64,000 nt of DNA from Lutimaribacter pacificus (GCF_900142185.1 NZ_FQZZ01000001.1:372001-436000); one strand, 5' to 3'. Counted from the stretch's first letter, positions 53,620-62,862 are shown. Translations and numbers: made by a program. The notes: generated by a model not told the origin, from the sequence alone.

Positions 53620-55159
53620 GATGCGCGATGCTGCGCCCGCGCTGAGCGAACGTCTGGAAGCCCGGGGCCGGGCGCAATCCACCCGGCGGCTGATGCTGCT
53701 GGCGGCGGGCGCGGGGGCGGTGGCCGCGACGGGGCAGGCGCCGCTGAACCTGTGGCCGCTGGCGCTGGCGGGCTTTGCCGCGCTGTTCGCGCTGTTCCGC
53801 ATGGCGCCGGGCTGGCGGCGGGCGGCGTGGATCGGCTGGGCGGGCGGCACCGGCTATTTCCTGCTGGCGCTCAGCTGGATCGTCGAGCCGTTCCTTGTCG
53901 ATATCCCCCGCCACGGCTGGATGGCGCCCTTTGCCATCGCCTGCATGGCCGGGGGGCTTGCGCTGTTCTGGGCGCTGGGGTTCGGCGTTGCGCGGGCGTC
54001 GGGCGGGCGAACGTTGGTCTGGATCGTGGCGCTGGCGGGGGCAGAGCTTTTGCGCGCCTACGTCTTCACGGGGTTTCCATGGGCGATGATGGGCCATGTG
54101 CTGATCGCCACGCCGTTGTTGCAACTGGCGGCTTTTGCCGGGCCGGTCGGCCTGACGCTTCTGGTGCTGTCCATGGCCGCCTGCCTGTGGCGGTTCCTGG
54201 CGGTTGAGTGGTGGAAAAGTGTTTTTGTAACAGCATTATACGCCGTGCTCTTCATCTTTTGCGCAAACCTGTCCGCGCGGCCCTTGCCCGAGGCCGACGC
54301 GCCGCTGGTGCGCCTTGTGCAGCCCAACGCGCCCCAGCATGAGAAATGGAACCCGGAAAAGGCCCCGGTGTTCTTCAACCGCCAGCTTGAATTCACTGCG
54401 GCCGGTGCCGGTCCGCGCCCCGACCTGATCGTCTGGCCCGAAACCGCCGTGCCGGTCTGGCTGGACCTTGCGCAGGATGCGCTGGCGGCGGTGGCCGATG
54501 CGGCCGGTGGCGTGCCGGTGGTGCTGGGCATCCAGCGTTTCGATGACACCCGCATCTACAACAGCGCCGTGCGCGTGGATGCGGGCGGGCAGGTGGGCGC
54601 GCTTTACGACAAGCACCATCTGGTGCCCTTCGGGGAATACGTACCGCTGGGCGATCTGGCGGCGCGCTGGGGTATCCACGGGCTTGCCGCGTCCGAGGGA
54701 CAGGGCTATTCCCCGGGGCCCGGCGCGCGGCTGATGGAGCTGCCGGGCATCGGCGCGGCGCTGCCGCTGATCTGTTACGAGGCGGTGTTCCCGCAGGACG
54801 TGGCGGCCGCGCCCGCGCGCCCGCGCCTGCTGTTGCAGGTCACCAACGATGCGTGGTTCGGGCAGGTTTCCGGCCCCTACCAGCATCTTGCGCAGGCGCG
54901 GCTGCGGGCGGTCGAACAGGGCCTGCCGATGGTGCGCGTGGCCAATACCGGCGTTTCGGCCATGATCGGGCCGCGCGGCGCCGTCACCGCGCAGATCGCG
55001 CTGGGGCAGGCGGGGTTCGTCGACGCCGCGCTGCCGCCCGCTCTGCCACCCACCCTTTATGCCCGCAGCGGCGACGGGCCGCTGGCCGTCGTGATCGCCC
55101 TTGTGCTGGCGGGGTTCGGCCTGTCTGCTGCGGTGTCGCAGCGCGCGAAACCGCATTGA
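53600..55159 (+). CDS. lnt: Apolipoprotein N-acyltransferase
   Basis: A 519-residue inner-membrane enzyme adding the third acyl chain to lipoproteins. The N-terminal membrane domain has six or seven helices. The nitrilase-type catalytic triad is visible: Glu in IVWPETAVPVWL, Lys in YDKHHLVPFGEYVPL and Cys in LICYEAVFPQDV. NDAWFGQVSGPYQHLAQARL is a family signature. The start is uncertain: 53600 gives the longest form, 53621 (MRDAAPAL) is possible. Confidence 0.95.
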   Translation: MAAQTAEMRDAAPALSERLEARGRAQSTRRLMLLAAGAGAVAATGQAPLNLWPLALAGFAALFALFRMAPGWRRAAWIGWAGGTGYFLLALSWIVEPFLVDIPRHGWMAPFAIACMAGGLALFWALGFGVARASGGRTLVWIVALAGAELLRAYVFTGFPWAMMGHVLIATPLLQLAAFAGPVGLTLLVLSMAACLWRFLAVEWWKSVFVTALYAVLFIFCANLSARPLPEADAPLVRLVQPNAPQHEKWNPEKAPVFFNRQLEFTAAGAGPRPDLIVWPETAVPVWLDLAQDALAAVADAAGGVPVVLGIQRFDDTRIYNSAVRVDAGGQVGALYDKHHLVPFGEYVPLGDLAARWGIHGLAASEGQGYSPGPGARLMELPGIGAALPLICYEAVFPQDVAAAPARPRLLLQVTNDAWFGQVSGPYQHLAQARLRAVEQGLPMVRVANTGVSAMIGPRGAVTAQIALGQAGFVDAALPPALPPTLYARSGDGPLAVVIALVLAGFGLSAAVSQRAKPH

Positions 55160-55195
55160 CGCCGCCCGCACCTTTGCGTAACGAATGCTGACCCA

Positions 55196-55240
55196 CCGTC
55201 ACAACGGCTTCCTGGCGTGGCGGGCAGACCCAATGGAGCA
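55196..55240 (+). promoter_or_regulatory. SAM/SAH riboswitch upstream of metK
   Basis: Stem P1 is CCGTCAC (55196-55202) with GTGGCGG (55217-55223), including one G-U pair. Its loop AACGGCTTCCTGGC contains GGCTTCC, which can pair with GGAGC (55235-55239), forming a pseudoknot that covers the metK ribosome site. Both the ACAACGGCTTCCTGGCGTG core and the TGGAGCA tail match the SAM/SAH riboswitch class known upstream of metK in Rhodobacterales. SAM or SAH binding should repress translation. Confidence 0.88.
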
Positions 55241-55246
55241 ATTTTC

Positions 55247-56428
55247 ATGGCAAGACAGAACTATATCTTCACCTCCGAATCCGTGTCGGAGGGGCATCCC
55301 GACAAAGTGTGCGATCGTATTTCCGACGCGGTGCTGGATGCCTTCCTGGCGCAGGAGCCCGAGGCGCGCGTCGCCTGCGAGGCCTTCGCCACGACGAACC
55401 GGGTGGTCATCGGCGGTGAGGTGGGGCTGAGCGATCAGGCCAAGCTGACCGAATACATGGGCCGTATCGACCAGATCGCCCGCGACTGCATCCGCGATAT
55501 CGGGTATGAGCAGGACAAGTTCCACTGGAACACCTGCGAGATCACCAACCTGCTGCACGAGCAATCGGCGCATATCGCCCAGGGTGTGAAAGCATCCGAC
55601 AACAAGGACGAAGGCGCCGGCGACCAGGGCATCATGTTCGGCTATGCCACCGATGAAACCGACGCGCTGATGCCCGCGCCGATCCAGTTCAGCCACGCGA
55701 TCCTGCGCCGGCTGGCCGAGGTGCGCAAGAACGGCACCGAGCCACGGCTGGGCCCGGATGCGAAATCGCAGCTCTCGGTGCGCTATGAGAATGGTGAGCC
55801 GGTCGAGGTGACGCAGATCGTTCTGTCGACCCAGCACCTGGACGAGACCATGACCAGCGACGACGTGCGCGCCCTGGTCGAACCCTATATCCGCGAGGTT
55901 CTGCCGCAGGATTGGATCACCGCCGCGACCGAATGGCACGTGAACCCGACCGGCAAATTCGTGATCGGCGGCCCCGATGGCGATGCCGGCCTGACCGGGC
56001 GCAAGATCATCGTGGATACCTATGGCGGTGCCGCGCCCCATGGCGGCGGCGCGTTTTCCGGCAAGGACCCGACCAAGGTCGACCGTTCGGCCGCCTATGC
56101 CGCGCGCTATCTTGCCAAGAACATCGTCGCGGCGGGGCTGGCCAAACGCTGCACGCTGCAACTGTCTTACGCCATCGGCGTGGCGCGGCCCTTGTCGATC
56201 TATGTCAACACCCATGACACCGGCGATATCCCCGAGGCCGCGATCGAGGCCGCGATCCCCCGGGTGATGGACCTGACCCCGCGCGGCATCCGCACCCATC
56301 TGGGGCTGAACAGGCCGATCTACCAGCGCACCGCCGCCTACGGTCATTTCGGCCGCGAGCCCGAGGCCGATGGCGGGTTCAGTTGGGAACGCACCGACCT
56401 GGCCGAGGCGCTCAAGGGCGCGCTGTAG
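55247..56428 (+). CDS. metK: S-adenosylmethionine synthetase
   Basis: A 393-residue enzyme making SAM from methionine and ATP. It begins with [20 protein letters not shown]. The signatures [15 protein letters not shown] and [19 protein letters not shown] are intact. Length fits the family. The ATG at 55247 follows TGGAGCAATTTTC, the GGAG of which is part of the riboswitch pseudoknot. A strong terminator follows, so the gene is monocistronic. Confidence 0.97.
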   Translation: MARQNYIFTSESVSEGHPDKVCDRISDAVLDAFLAQEPEARVACEAFATTNRVVIGGEVGLSDQAKLTEYMGRIDQIARDCIRDIGYEQDKFHWNTCEITNLLHEQSAHIAQGVKASDNKDEGAGDQGIMFGYATDETDALMPAPIQFSHAILRRLAEVRKNGTEPRLGPDAKSQLSVRYENGEPVEVTQIVLSTQHLDETMTSDDVRALVEPYIREVLPQDWITAATEWHVNPTGKFVIGGPDGDAGLTGRKIIVDTYGGAAPHGGGAFSGKDPTKVDRSAAYAARYLAKNIVAAGLAKRCTLQLSYAIGVARPLSIYVNTHDTGDIPEAAIEAAIPRVMDLTPRGIRTHLGLNRPIYQRTAAYGHFGREPEADGGFSWERTDLAEALKGAL

Positions 56429-56454
56429 GCCTGCGCAGCCCGTGTGATGAAACG

Positions 56455-56493
56455 AAACCGCGCGTTGCCCATCCGGTGACGCGCGGTTTTTTG
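56455..56493 (+). terminator. Rho-independent terminator after metK
   Basis: AACCGCGCGT pairs with ACGCGCGGTT around a 13-base loop and is followed by TTTTTTG. Confidence 0.9.
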
Positions 56494-56549
56494 TTGTCCG
56501 GCGCGCCGGCTGCCCCGACACTGGGCGGTGCACGAACAGGAGCCAAGCG

Positions 56550-57179
56550 ATGATTTTCTACGACTGCCCCACCGCCCCCAGCCCGCGCCGCGCGCGGATG
56601 TTCATTGCCGAAAAGGGGCTGGATATCGAAACGCGCGCTGTCTCCATCGCCGATGGCGAACAGCTTGCGCCGGCCTTCCTGAAGGTGAACCCGCGCGCCA
56701 CCGTGCCGGTCCTCATCACCGATGAGGGCACGGCTTTGACCGAGAATGTGGCCATCGCCACCTATCTCGAGGCGATGCATCCCGATCCGCCCCTGATGGG
56801 CCGGACGCCGGATGAAAAGGCGCGTGTCGCCATGTGGAACGCGATTGCCGAGGCGCAGGGTGGCATGGCCGTGGCCGAGGCGTTCCGCAACGCCCATCCC
56901 GCGATGAAGGGCCGTGCGCTGCCGGGGCCGCTGGATTTGCCGCAGATCCCCGACCTGGCCGAACGCGGGCGCAGGCGGGTGGCGGCGTATTTCGACCTGT
57001 TGGAGACGCGGCTGTCGGAAAGCCCGTGGATGGCGGGGGATGCGTTCAGCCTGGCCGACATCACCGCTTTCGTGTTCACCGATTTCGCCCGCGTGGTGAA
57101 GATGCGCCCGCCCGAGGATCACGCTGCCACGCAAGCGTGGCTGGACCGGATGCGCGCCCGCCCCGCCGCCGCCCTGTGA
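56550..57179 (+). CDS. Glutathione S-transferase family protein
   Basis: A 209-residue GST. The N-terminal thioredoxin-like domain has YDCPTAPSPRRARMFIAEKG and the glutathione-binding NPRATVPVLITDEGTALTEN. The helical C-terminal domain has SPWMAGDAFSLADITAFVFT. The substrate is unknown. AGGAGCC lies upstream of the ATG. It is a separate paralogue from the GST at 28345, with different active-site surroundings. Confidence 0.9.
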   Translation: MIFYDCPTAPSPRRARMFIAEKGLDIETRAVSIADGEQLAPAFLKVNPRATVPVLITDEGTALTENVAIATYLEAMHPDPPLMGRTPDEKARVAMWNAIAEAQGGMAVAEAFRNAHPAMKGRALPGPLDLPQIPDLAERGRRRVAAYFDLLETRLSESPWMAGDAFSLADITAFVFTDFARVVKMRPPEDHAATQAWLDRMRARPAAAL

Positions 57180-57228
57180 CCCATGCCGCCGCTTGATCCC
57201 GGCCCGAACGGGCGCTAGGACGCGGGCC

Positions 57229-57945
57229 ATGAGCAAGACACAGCATCATTCCGGCGCGCCCTGGCGCAATTTTTACGGCCGCCTAAAGGGCAAGAGCCTG
57301 CGCCCCAGCCAGGAGGCATATCTGGACGAGGATCTGGCCCGCCTGTCGCCCGGCGCGGTGGATTGGGACGCGAACCCCGACCGCCAGCCGCTGGAGCTTG
57401 CGGCGCTGTTCGGCGACCGCCCGGTCTGGCTGGAAATCGGTTTCGGCGGGGGCGAGCACATGGTGCATCAGGCGCAGTTGAACCCGCAGGTGGGGATCAT
57501 CGGGTGCGAGCCCTATATCAACGGCGTGGCGATGCTGCTGGGCAAGATCCGCAAGGCCGGGGCCGGCAACCTGCGCGTCCATCCCGGCGATGTGCGCGAC
57601 ATGTTCGACGTGCTGCCCGAGGCCAGCATCGACCGGGCCTTCCTGCTCTATCCCGATCCGTGGCCGAAAAAGCGCCATCACCGCCGCCGCTTCGTGACGC
57701 CCGAGCATCTGGAGCCGCTGGCCCGCGCGATGAGGCCCGGCGCGATCTTCCGCGTGGCGACCGACATTCCCGACTACGTGCGGCAAACGCTGGAACAGGT
57801 GCCGCGCCACGGGTTCGACTGGCTGGCCGAACGCCCCGCCGACTGGCGCGAACCGTGGGGTGACTGGATATCCACCCGTTACGAGCAAAAGGCCCTGCGC
57901 GAAGGGCGGGTGCCGCATTACCTGACGTTCCGGCGGCAGGGGTGA
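57229..57945 (+). CDS. trmB: tRNA (guanine-N7)-methyltransferase
   Basis: A 238-residue SAM enzyme that methylates G46 in the tRNA variable loop. SAM-binding motif I is WLEIGFGGGEHMVHQA. The family signatures AFLLYPDPWPKKRHHRRRFV and DIPDYVRQTLEQV are clear, and GDWISTRYEQKALREGRV ends the protein. Start at ATG 57229. It is followed by copy C of the palindromic element. Confidence 0.96.
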   Translation: MSKTQHHSGAPWRNFYGRLKGKSLRPSQEAYLDEDLARLSPGAVDWDANPDRQPLELAALFGDRPVWLEIGFGGGEHMVHQAQLNPQVGIIGCEPYINGVAMLLGKIRKAGAGNLRVHPGDVRDMFDVLPEASIDRAFLLYPDPWPKKRHHRRRFVTPEHLEPLARAMRPGAIFRVATDIPDYVRQTLEQVPRHGFDWLAERPADWREPWGDWISTRYEQKALREGRVPHYLTFRRQG

Positions 57946-57958
57946 CGTCCGAACGATA

Positions 57959-58130
57959 CACCCTGCCCGGAACAGCCGCGTAAGCGGCCCGGGCATCGCA
58001 CGGCCGCCCCCCGGCCGGGCGATTGGCTGCCGCAGGTGCCACGTTCAGAGGGAGGATGTGGCGGCGCGATAAATTGCCATGCCACGAGTGTTGGATCGCC
58101 CGACCGCGGCCCTGCGATGCCCTTCTGTTG
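57959..58130 (+). repeat. ~172-bp palindromic element, copy C
   Basis: CACCCTGCCCGGAACAGCCG at the start, CTTCTGTTG at the end. GGGCATCGCA (57991-58000) and TGCGATGCCC (58113-58122) are perfect inverse ends; GGGCGATTGG/TTGGATCGCCC and GTGCCAC/GTGGCGGC pair inside. It lies between trmB and the 2OG oxygenase gene. Confidence 0.8.
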
Positions 58131-58171
58131 CGTTCACGGGCAAACAGACGCCCTTGCGCCTGCCTCGCCCT

Positions 58172-58723
58172 TCACCGAAACGCCGGCCCATGCGCCCATA
58201 TCGTCAGCGACTGGCGTGCGCCCTGCGTGACGGGCGTCACGCGATGCAGGATGTAGCTGGCAAACAGCGTGGCGCTGCCCTGCGCGCGCGGCGCCTGCAC
58301 CACGTGGGCCGAGGGCATCAGCTCCAGCGCGCCGCCGTCATAGTCCCGCGGATCGGACAGTTGCGCGACGAAGGTCAGCTTGCGCTTGCGCGCGAGCGGC
58401 GCATCCCCGATATCGGCGTGCCAGTCGAAATGCCCCGCGCGCTCGGCGCCATAGCGGGCCACCTGCGGGCTTTCGGCGAATTCGGTCAGATCGAACCCGA
58501 AGGCGTCGCGGTTGGCCGCGCGCACCACGTCGATGATGCGCTCCATCACCCAGCCGCTCCCCGGCACCTCGTCCAGCCAGACCAGATCGGCCCGGCGCAG
58601 GTTGTGATCGCGCGCATGGCCCACCAGCCCTGCATCGCGGCTGTCACGGGTGGCGGCCATTTCGGAAATGGCGGTGCATTCGGCGGGCGAAAAGGCGCCC
58701 TCGACATGATGGACGTGGATCAC
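58172..58723 (-). CDS. 2OG-Fe(II) oxygenase family protein
   Basis: A 183-residue dioxygenase. The iron site is HFDWHADIGDAP (His-x-Asp type) with the distal His in SYILHRVTPVTQGARQSLTI, where the Arg anchors 2-oxoglutarate. It resembles prolyl-4-hydroxylase-type 2OG enzymes and is distinct from the PKHD protein at 50597. The start is taken as GTG 58723, giving VIHVHHVEGAFSPAECTAIS, with AAGGAAAG upstream; no ATG fits. Confidence 0.87.
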   Translation of the reverse strand: MIHVHHVEGAFSPAECTAISEMAATRDSRDAGLVGHARDHNLRRADLVWLDEVPGSGWVMERIIDVVRAANRDAFGFDLTEFAESPQVARYGAERAGHFDWHADIGDAPLARKRKLTFVAQLSDPRDYDGGALELMPSAHVVQAPRAQGSATLFASYILHRVTPVTQGARQSLTIWAHGPAFR

Positions 58724-58850
58724 CTGTGCGGTCTTTCCTTGGGACGGGTAGCGACCGGTAGCGCGGGCGGGGGCCAGGCGCTTGCCCGTTTTCGCCGCAA
58801 AGGTCGCTTTCGGCCTTTTCCCCGCGCCGCTTCCGCCCCATATCGCCTGC

Positions 58851-59243
58851 ATGGACAGGGTGCTTGATCTCGACGGGTTCGAACAGGTGGCGCGTGACAC
58901 CGTCGCGGGCTTTCCCGCGCCCTTTGCCGCGCTTGCGGGGGACGTGGCGCTGCGGGTGGCCGACTGGCCGCCCGGGGATATCCTGCAAGAGCTTGAGATT
59001 GCCGCGCCGCTGGAACTGACCGGCCTTTACGACGGTATCCCCCTGACCGAGAAATCGGTCTGGGATCAGCCCCTTGGCCCCGACGTGGTGTGGCTGTTCC
59101 GCCAACCGATCCTTGCCGAGTGGCGTGACAGGGGCGACGTGACCCTGACCCGGCTGATCGCCCATGTCACGGTGCATGAATTCGCCCACCATTTCGGCTG
59201 GTCCGACGGTGATATCGCCAGTATCGACCGCTGGTGGGAATAA
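58851..59243 (+). CDS. Metallopeptidase family (zincin-like) protein
   Basis: A 130-residue zincin-like protein with the HExxH motif in TVHEFAHHFGWSDGDIASID. The front half (DVALRVADWPPGDILQELEI, ELTGLYDGIPLTEKSVWDQP) fits the small bacterial metallopeptidase family PF06262-type. Activity has not been established for the family as a whole. It is divergent from the 2OG oxygenase gene. Confidence 0.9.
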   Translation: MDRVLDLDGFEQVARDTVAGFPAPFAALAGDVALRVADWPPGDILQELEIAAPLELTGLYDGIPLTEKSVWDQPLGPDVVWLFRQPILAEWRDRGDVTLTRLIAHVTVHEFAHHFGWSDGDIASIDRWWE

Positions 59244-59252
59244 CGCGCCGGT

Positions 59253-59435
59253 TCAGCGCATCGCCATGTCCGGCATCGCCATCACCGACATTTCCGCGTC
59301 CTCGCCCGGCAGACACAGGTCACCGGGACCGAAGGTCATCGCCATCATCGGCTGGGCCGGAACCTCACGCGGCTCGACGGTCAGGAAAATGCCAAGCGCC
59401 ATGAGCAGAATCATCAAACTGTTCGAGATTGCCAT
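59253..59435 (-). CDS. Small Met-rich membrane or exported protein
   Basis: A 60-residue protein. One hydrophobic segment (ISNSLMILLMALGIFLTVEP, about 3-22) is followed by a short tail rich in Met (QPMMAMTFGP, MSVMAMPDMAMR) with one Cys. GAGGGTGAG precedes the ATG at 59435. It may be an envelope peptide; Met-rich tails can bind copper, but this is speculation. It converges with the metallopeptidase gene. Confidence 0.55.
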   Translation of the reverse strand: MAISNSLMILLMALGIFLTVEPREVPAQPMMAMTFGPGDLCLPGEDAEMSVMAMPDMAMR

Positions 59436-59552
59436 ATCTCACCCTCACTCAATCACAAGGTGCAGGGTGGCCGGGATTTGTGGTGATTTTGCGCCCGGGA
59501 AGGGGCGTTTTCCGGCGATATCCGGCCGAAATAAGGCCACGGCCCGCCGGGG

Positions 59553-61211
59553 TCAGCCCCGGTCGCGCCAGCGGTTGACGATGGGATAGCGGCGATCCAG
59601 CCAGAACGCCCGCTTCGACAGTCGCGTGCCGGGCGCGGACTGGAACCGCTTGTATTCGCTGATGTAAAGCAGGTGCTCGACCTTTTCGACGGTGGCCCGG
59701 TCGAACCCTTCGGCGACGCAATCGGCCACGCTGGCATCCATGTCCACCAGCAGTTCCAGGATGCGGTCCAGCACCTCGTAGGGCGGCAGGCTGTCCTCGT
59801 CCTTCTGATCGGGGCGCAGCTCGGCGCTGGGCGGCTTGTCGATGATCCGGGGCGGGATCACCTCGCCCTCCGGCCCCATCATCCAGTCGCGGTGATGGGC
59901 GTTGCGCCAGCGGCACAGGTCGAACACCCGCGTCTTGTAGACATCCTTGATCGGGTTATAGCCGCCGGCCATGTCGCCATAGATCGTGGCATAGCCCACG
60001 GCGACCTCGGACTTGTTGCCGGTGGTCAGCAGCATCTCGCCGAACTTGTTGGATAGCGCCATCAGCAGCAGCCCGCGCAGGCGCGACTGGATGTTTTCCT
60101 CGGTCAGGTCCGGTTCGGTCCCTTCGAAGAGCGACGCCAGCGTGCGCGTGACCGCCTGCCGGCTGTCCGAGATCGGCACGAAATCGTAGCGGCAGCCCAG
60201 GGCCTGCGCGACGGCCTTCGCATCCTCCAGCGAATGGTCCGAGGTATATTCCGACGGCAGCATCACGCAGCGCACGTTGTCGGGCCCCAGCGCATCGGCC
60301 GCGATGGTGGCCACGATCGCGCTGTCGATCCCGCCCGACAGGCCCAGCAGCACCTTTTTGAAGCCGGTCTTGCCCATGTAGTCGCGCAGCGCCAGCACCA
60401 TCGCGTGATAATCCTGCTCCATCGCGTCGGGCACATGCGCGAGCGGTCCCTGTTCGATGCGCCAGCCATCGGCCCCGCGCCGCAGGTCGATATGCGCAAT
60501 CGCCTCTTCCATCACCGGCATCTGCAATGCCAGCGCCCCGCCGGGGTTGAGCGCGAAGGAGCCGCCGTCGAACACCTGGTCGTCCTGCCCGCCCACGAGG
60601 TTGAGGTAGATCGCCGGCAACCCGGTTTCGATCACGCGCGACACCATCACGTTCTGGCGCAGCTCCAGCTTGTCGCGGAAATAGGGCGAACCGTTGGGCA
60701 CCAGCAGCAATTCTGCCCCGGTTTCGGCCAGGGTTTCGGCCACGTCCTCGTACCAGGCATCCTCGCAGACGGGGCTGCCGATGCGCAGCCCGTTCACCAC
60801 GTAGGGGCCGGTCACGTCGCCCGATTCGAAGGTGCGTTCCTCGTCGAAGACATTGAAATTGGGCAGGTGATGCTTCAGCACCTGCGCCGAGACCGTGCCG
60901 CCCTGCAGGATGTAGTAGGCGTTGTGCAGGCGCGCGCCCTCCAGCGTCGGGCCACCGATGGCGATGGCGGGGCCGTCGGCGCAGTCGCGGGCCAGCGCCT
61001 CGAGCCGGGCGATCGCAGTCTGGTGGAACACCGGCTTCAGGATCAGATCCTGCATGTTGTAGCCGGTGATGAACATCTCGGGCAGGGCAAGCAGGTCGGC
61101 GCCCGCGTCGCGCGCCTTGTGCCAGGCCGCCTGTGCCCTGGCGGCGTTGCCCTCGATATCGCCGACGGTGGCGTTCAGCTGGGCCAGTGTGATGCGGAAC
61201 CGGTCGGCCAT
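59553..61211 (-). CDS. nadE: Glutamine-dependent NAD+ synthase
   Basis: A 552-residue two-domain enzyme. The N-terminal nitrilase-type glutaminase covers about 1-260, with Glu in LALPEMFITGYN, Lys in LKHHLPNFNVFDEERTF and Cys in GSPVCEDAWYED. The C-terminal synthetase has the PP-loop KVLLGLSGGIDSAIVATIAA and FGEMLLTTGNKSEVAVGYAT. It amidates deamido-NAD with ammonia channelled from glutamine. The ATG at 61211 (MADRFRI) is preferred to 61217 because AGGGG then has better spacing. Confidence 0.96.
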   Translation of the reverse strand: MADRFRITLAQLNATVGDIEGNAARAQAAWHKARDAGADLLALPEMFITGYNMQDLILKPVFHQTAIARLEALARDCADGPAIAIGGPTLEGARLHNAYYILQGGTVSAQVLKHHLPNFNVFDEERTFESGDVTGPYVVNGLRIGSPVCEDAWYEDVAETLAETGAELLLVPNGSPYFRDKLELRQNVMVSRVIETGLPAIYLNLVGGQDDQVFDGGSFALNPGGALALQMPVMEEAIAHIDLRRGADGWRIEQGPLAHVPDAMEQDYHAMVLALRDYMGKTGFKKVLLGLSGGIDSAIVATIAADALGPDNVRCVMLPSEYTSDHSLEDAKAVAQALGCRYDFVPISDSRQAVTRTLASLFEGTEPDLTEENIQSRLRGLLLMALSNKFGEMLLTTGNKSEVAVGYATIYGDMAGGYNPIKDVYKTRVFDLCRWRNAHHRDWMMGPEGEVIPPRIIDKPPSAELRPDQKDEDSLPPYEVLDRILELLVDMDASVADCVAEGFDRATVEKVEHLLYISEYKRFQSAPGTRLSKRAFWLDRRYPIVNRWRDRG

Positions 61212-61384
61212 GTGCATGTTCCCCTGCCTGTTTCGGCATTCATGTAACAGATCGCGGACAAAGGGAAAGGGCAAGCACCCGCCCGCGCCGGGCAAAAGGC
61301 GTTGATAGACCCTTGAGCCTCCTTTAGGTTTCTCGGCACGCGCCGGCGGGACGGTCCCCCGCGGGCAGAGCAGGGACGCATCAC

Positions 61385-62776
61385 ATGACGATCACAACCG
61401 CCAAATCCGCATGTCTGGCACTGGCGCTGGCGCTGGCCGCGCCGGCATGGGCGCAGGACACCCAGACCAAGGAATACGACGATGGCGGCGTCTACGAGGG
61501 CGAGTTCCGCAACGGCTTGCAGCACGGGCAGGGCACCTATCGCCTGCCCAACGGCTATGAATATACCGGCCAGTGGGTCGATGGCGAGATTCGCGGCCAG
61601 GGCGTCGCGCGCTTTCCCAACGGCTCGGTCTACGAGGGCGAGTTCGAAAAGGGCAAGCCGCATGGCGTCGGCAAGATCGTCTTTACCGATGGCGGCACCT
61701 ATGAGGGCGACTGGGTCGAGGGCAAGATCACCGGGCGCGGCGTGGCGGTCTATGCCAACGGCGTGCGCTACGAGGGCGGGTTCCGCAACGCCATGCATCA
61801 CGGCCAGGGCACGATGGAATCGCCCGGCGGCTATGTCTACGAAGGCGACTGGGTGAACGGCGTCAAGGAAGGGCTGGGCACCATCACCTATCCCGACGGC
61901 TCGGTCTACGAGGGCGAAATGGCCCGCGGCGCGCGCGAGGGGCGCGGCACCCTGACCCTGCCCGACGGGCTGGTCTACGAGGGCGACTGGCGCGGCGGCC
62001 AGATGACCGGGCAGGGCAGGCTGACCCAGCCCAACGGCGATGTCTACGAAGGCGCCTTCGTCTCGGGCCGGCGCGAGGGGCTGGGCAAGCTGACCTATGC
62101 CAACGGCGATATCTACGAGGGCGAGTTCGAGGACGACCGCCGCCACGGGCAGGGCAGTTTCACCGGCACCGACGGCTACCGTTACCAGGGTTCGTGGGTC
62201 GCGGGCCAGATCGAGGGGCAGGGCCGCGTCACCTATCCCGACGGCTCGGTCTACGAGGGGCAGTTCCGCAACGACCTGGCCGATGGCGAGGGCAAGATCA
62301 CCTATCCCGACGGCTCGACCTACGAAGGCCAGTGGCGCGCGGGGGTGATCGAGGGGCAGGGCAAGGCCACCTATGCCAACGGGCTGGTCTACGAAGGCGC
62401 CTACCAGGATGCCAGGAACCACGGCTTCGGCGTGATGACATACCCTGACGGCTACCGCTACGAGGGCGAATGGCAGAACGGCCAGCGCCACGGCCAGGGC
62501 AAGGCCACCTATCCCGACGGCACGGTCTACGAGGGCCAGTTCGCCGGCGGCCAGCGCGAAGGCACCGGCAGCATCGTGATGCCCGACGGGTTCCGCTACG
62601 AAGGCCAGTGGCAGGCGGGCGAGATTTCGGGGCGCGGGGTGGCGACCTATGCCAATGGCGATGTCTACGAGGGCATGTTCCGCGCCGGCAAGCGCCAGGG
62701 CGAGGGCACCATGCGCTATGCCACCGGGGAAGAGGCCTCCGGCACCTGGGAAAACGGCGCGCTGACGCAGGAATGA
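61385..62776 (+). CDS. MORN-repeat protein with 18 unbroken repeats, exported
   Basis: A 463-residue protein with a signal peptide (AKSACLALALALAAPAWA) and, from residue 37 to 450, 18 MORN units of exactly 23 residues each (YEGEFxxGxxHGQGxxxxPNGxx type), then a partial unit. No unit has an insertion or deletion. MORN units stack into a beta-hairpin rod and bind lipids or proteins in other systems. Exported location suggests a periplasmic or surface structural role. The DNA is a 69-bp tandem pattern from 61493. Confidence 0.92.
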   Translation: MTITTAKSACLALALALAAPAWAQDTQTKEYDDGGVYEGEFRNGLQHGQGTYRLPNGYEYTGQWVDGEIRGQGVARFPNGSVYEGEFEKGKPHGVGKIVFTDGGTYEGDWVEGKITGRGVAVYANGVRYEGGFRNAMHHGQGTMESPGGYVYEGDWVNGVKEGLGTITYPDGSVYEGEMARGAREGRGTLTLPDGLVYEGDWRGGQMTGQGRLTQPNGDVYEGAFVSGRREGLGKLTYANGDIYEGEFEDDRRHGQGSFTGTDGYRYQGSWVAGQIEGQGRVTYPDGSVYEGQFRNDLADGEGKITYPDGSTYEGQWRAGVIEGQGKATYANGLVYEGAYQDARNHGFGVMTYPDGYRYEGEWQNGQRHGQGKATYPDGTVYEGQFAGGQREGTGSIVMPDGFRYEGQWQAGEISGRGVATYANGDVYEGMFRAGKRQGEGTMRYATGEEASGTWENGALTQE

Positions 62777-62862
62777 CGGGCCGGCCCGTATCGGGCGCGC
62801 TGTCGCGCGCAGTATATCTCGGCGGCGGACCTTCGGCCCTGTGCCTCGGGGCGCCTTCGGCG

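Noticed and set aside
61493-62734. Regular 69-bp tandem DNA pattern
   Set aside because: It encodes in-frame MORN units of a signal-peptide protein, so it is coding repetition and not CRISPR or a satellite.
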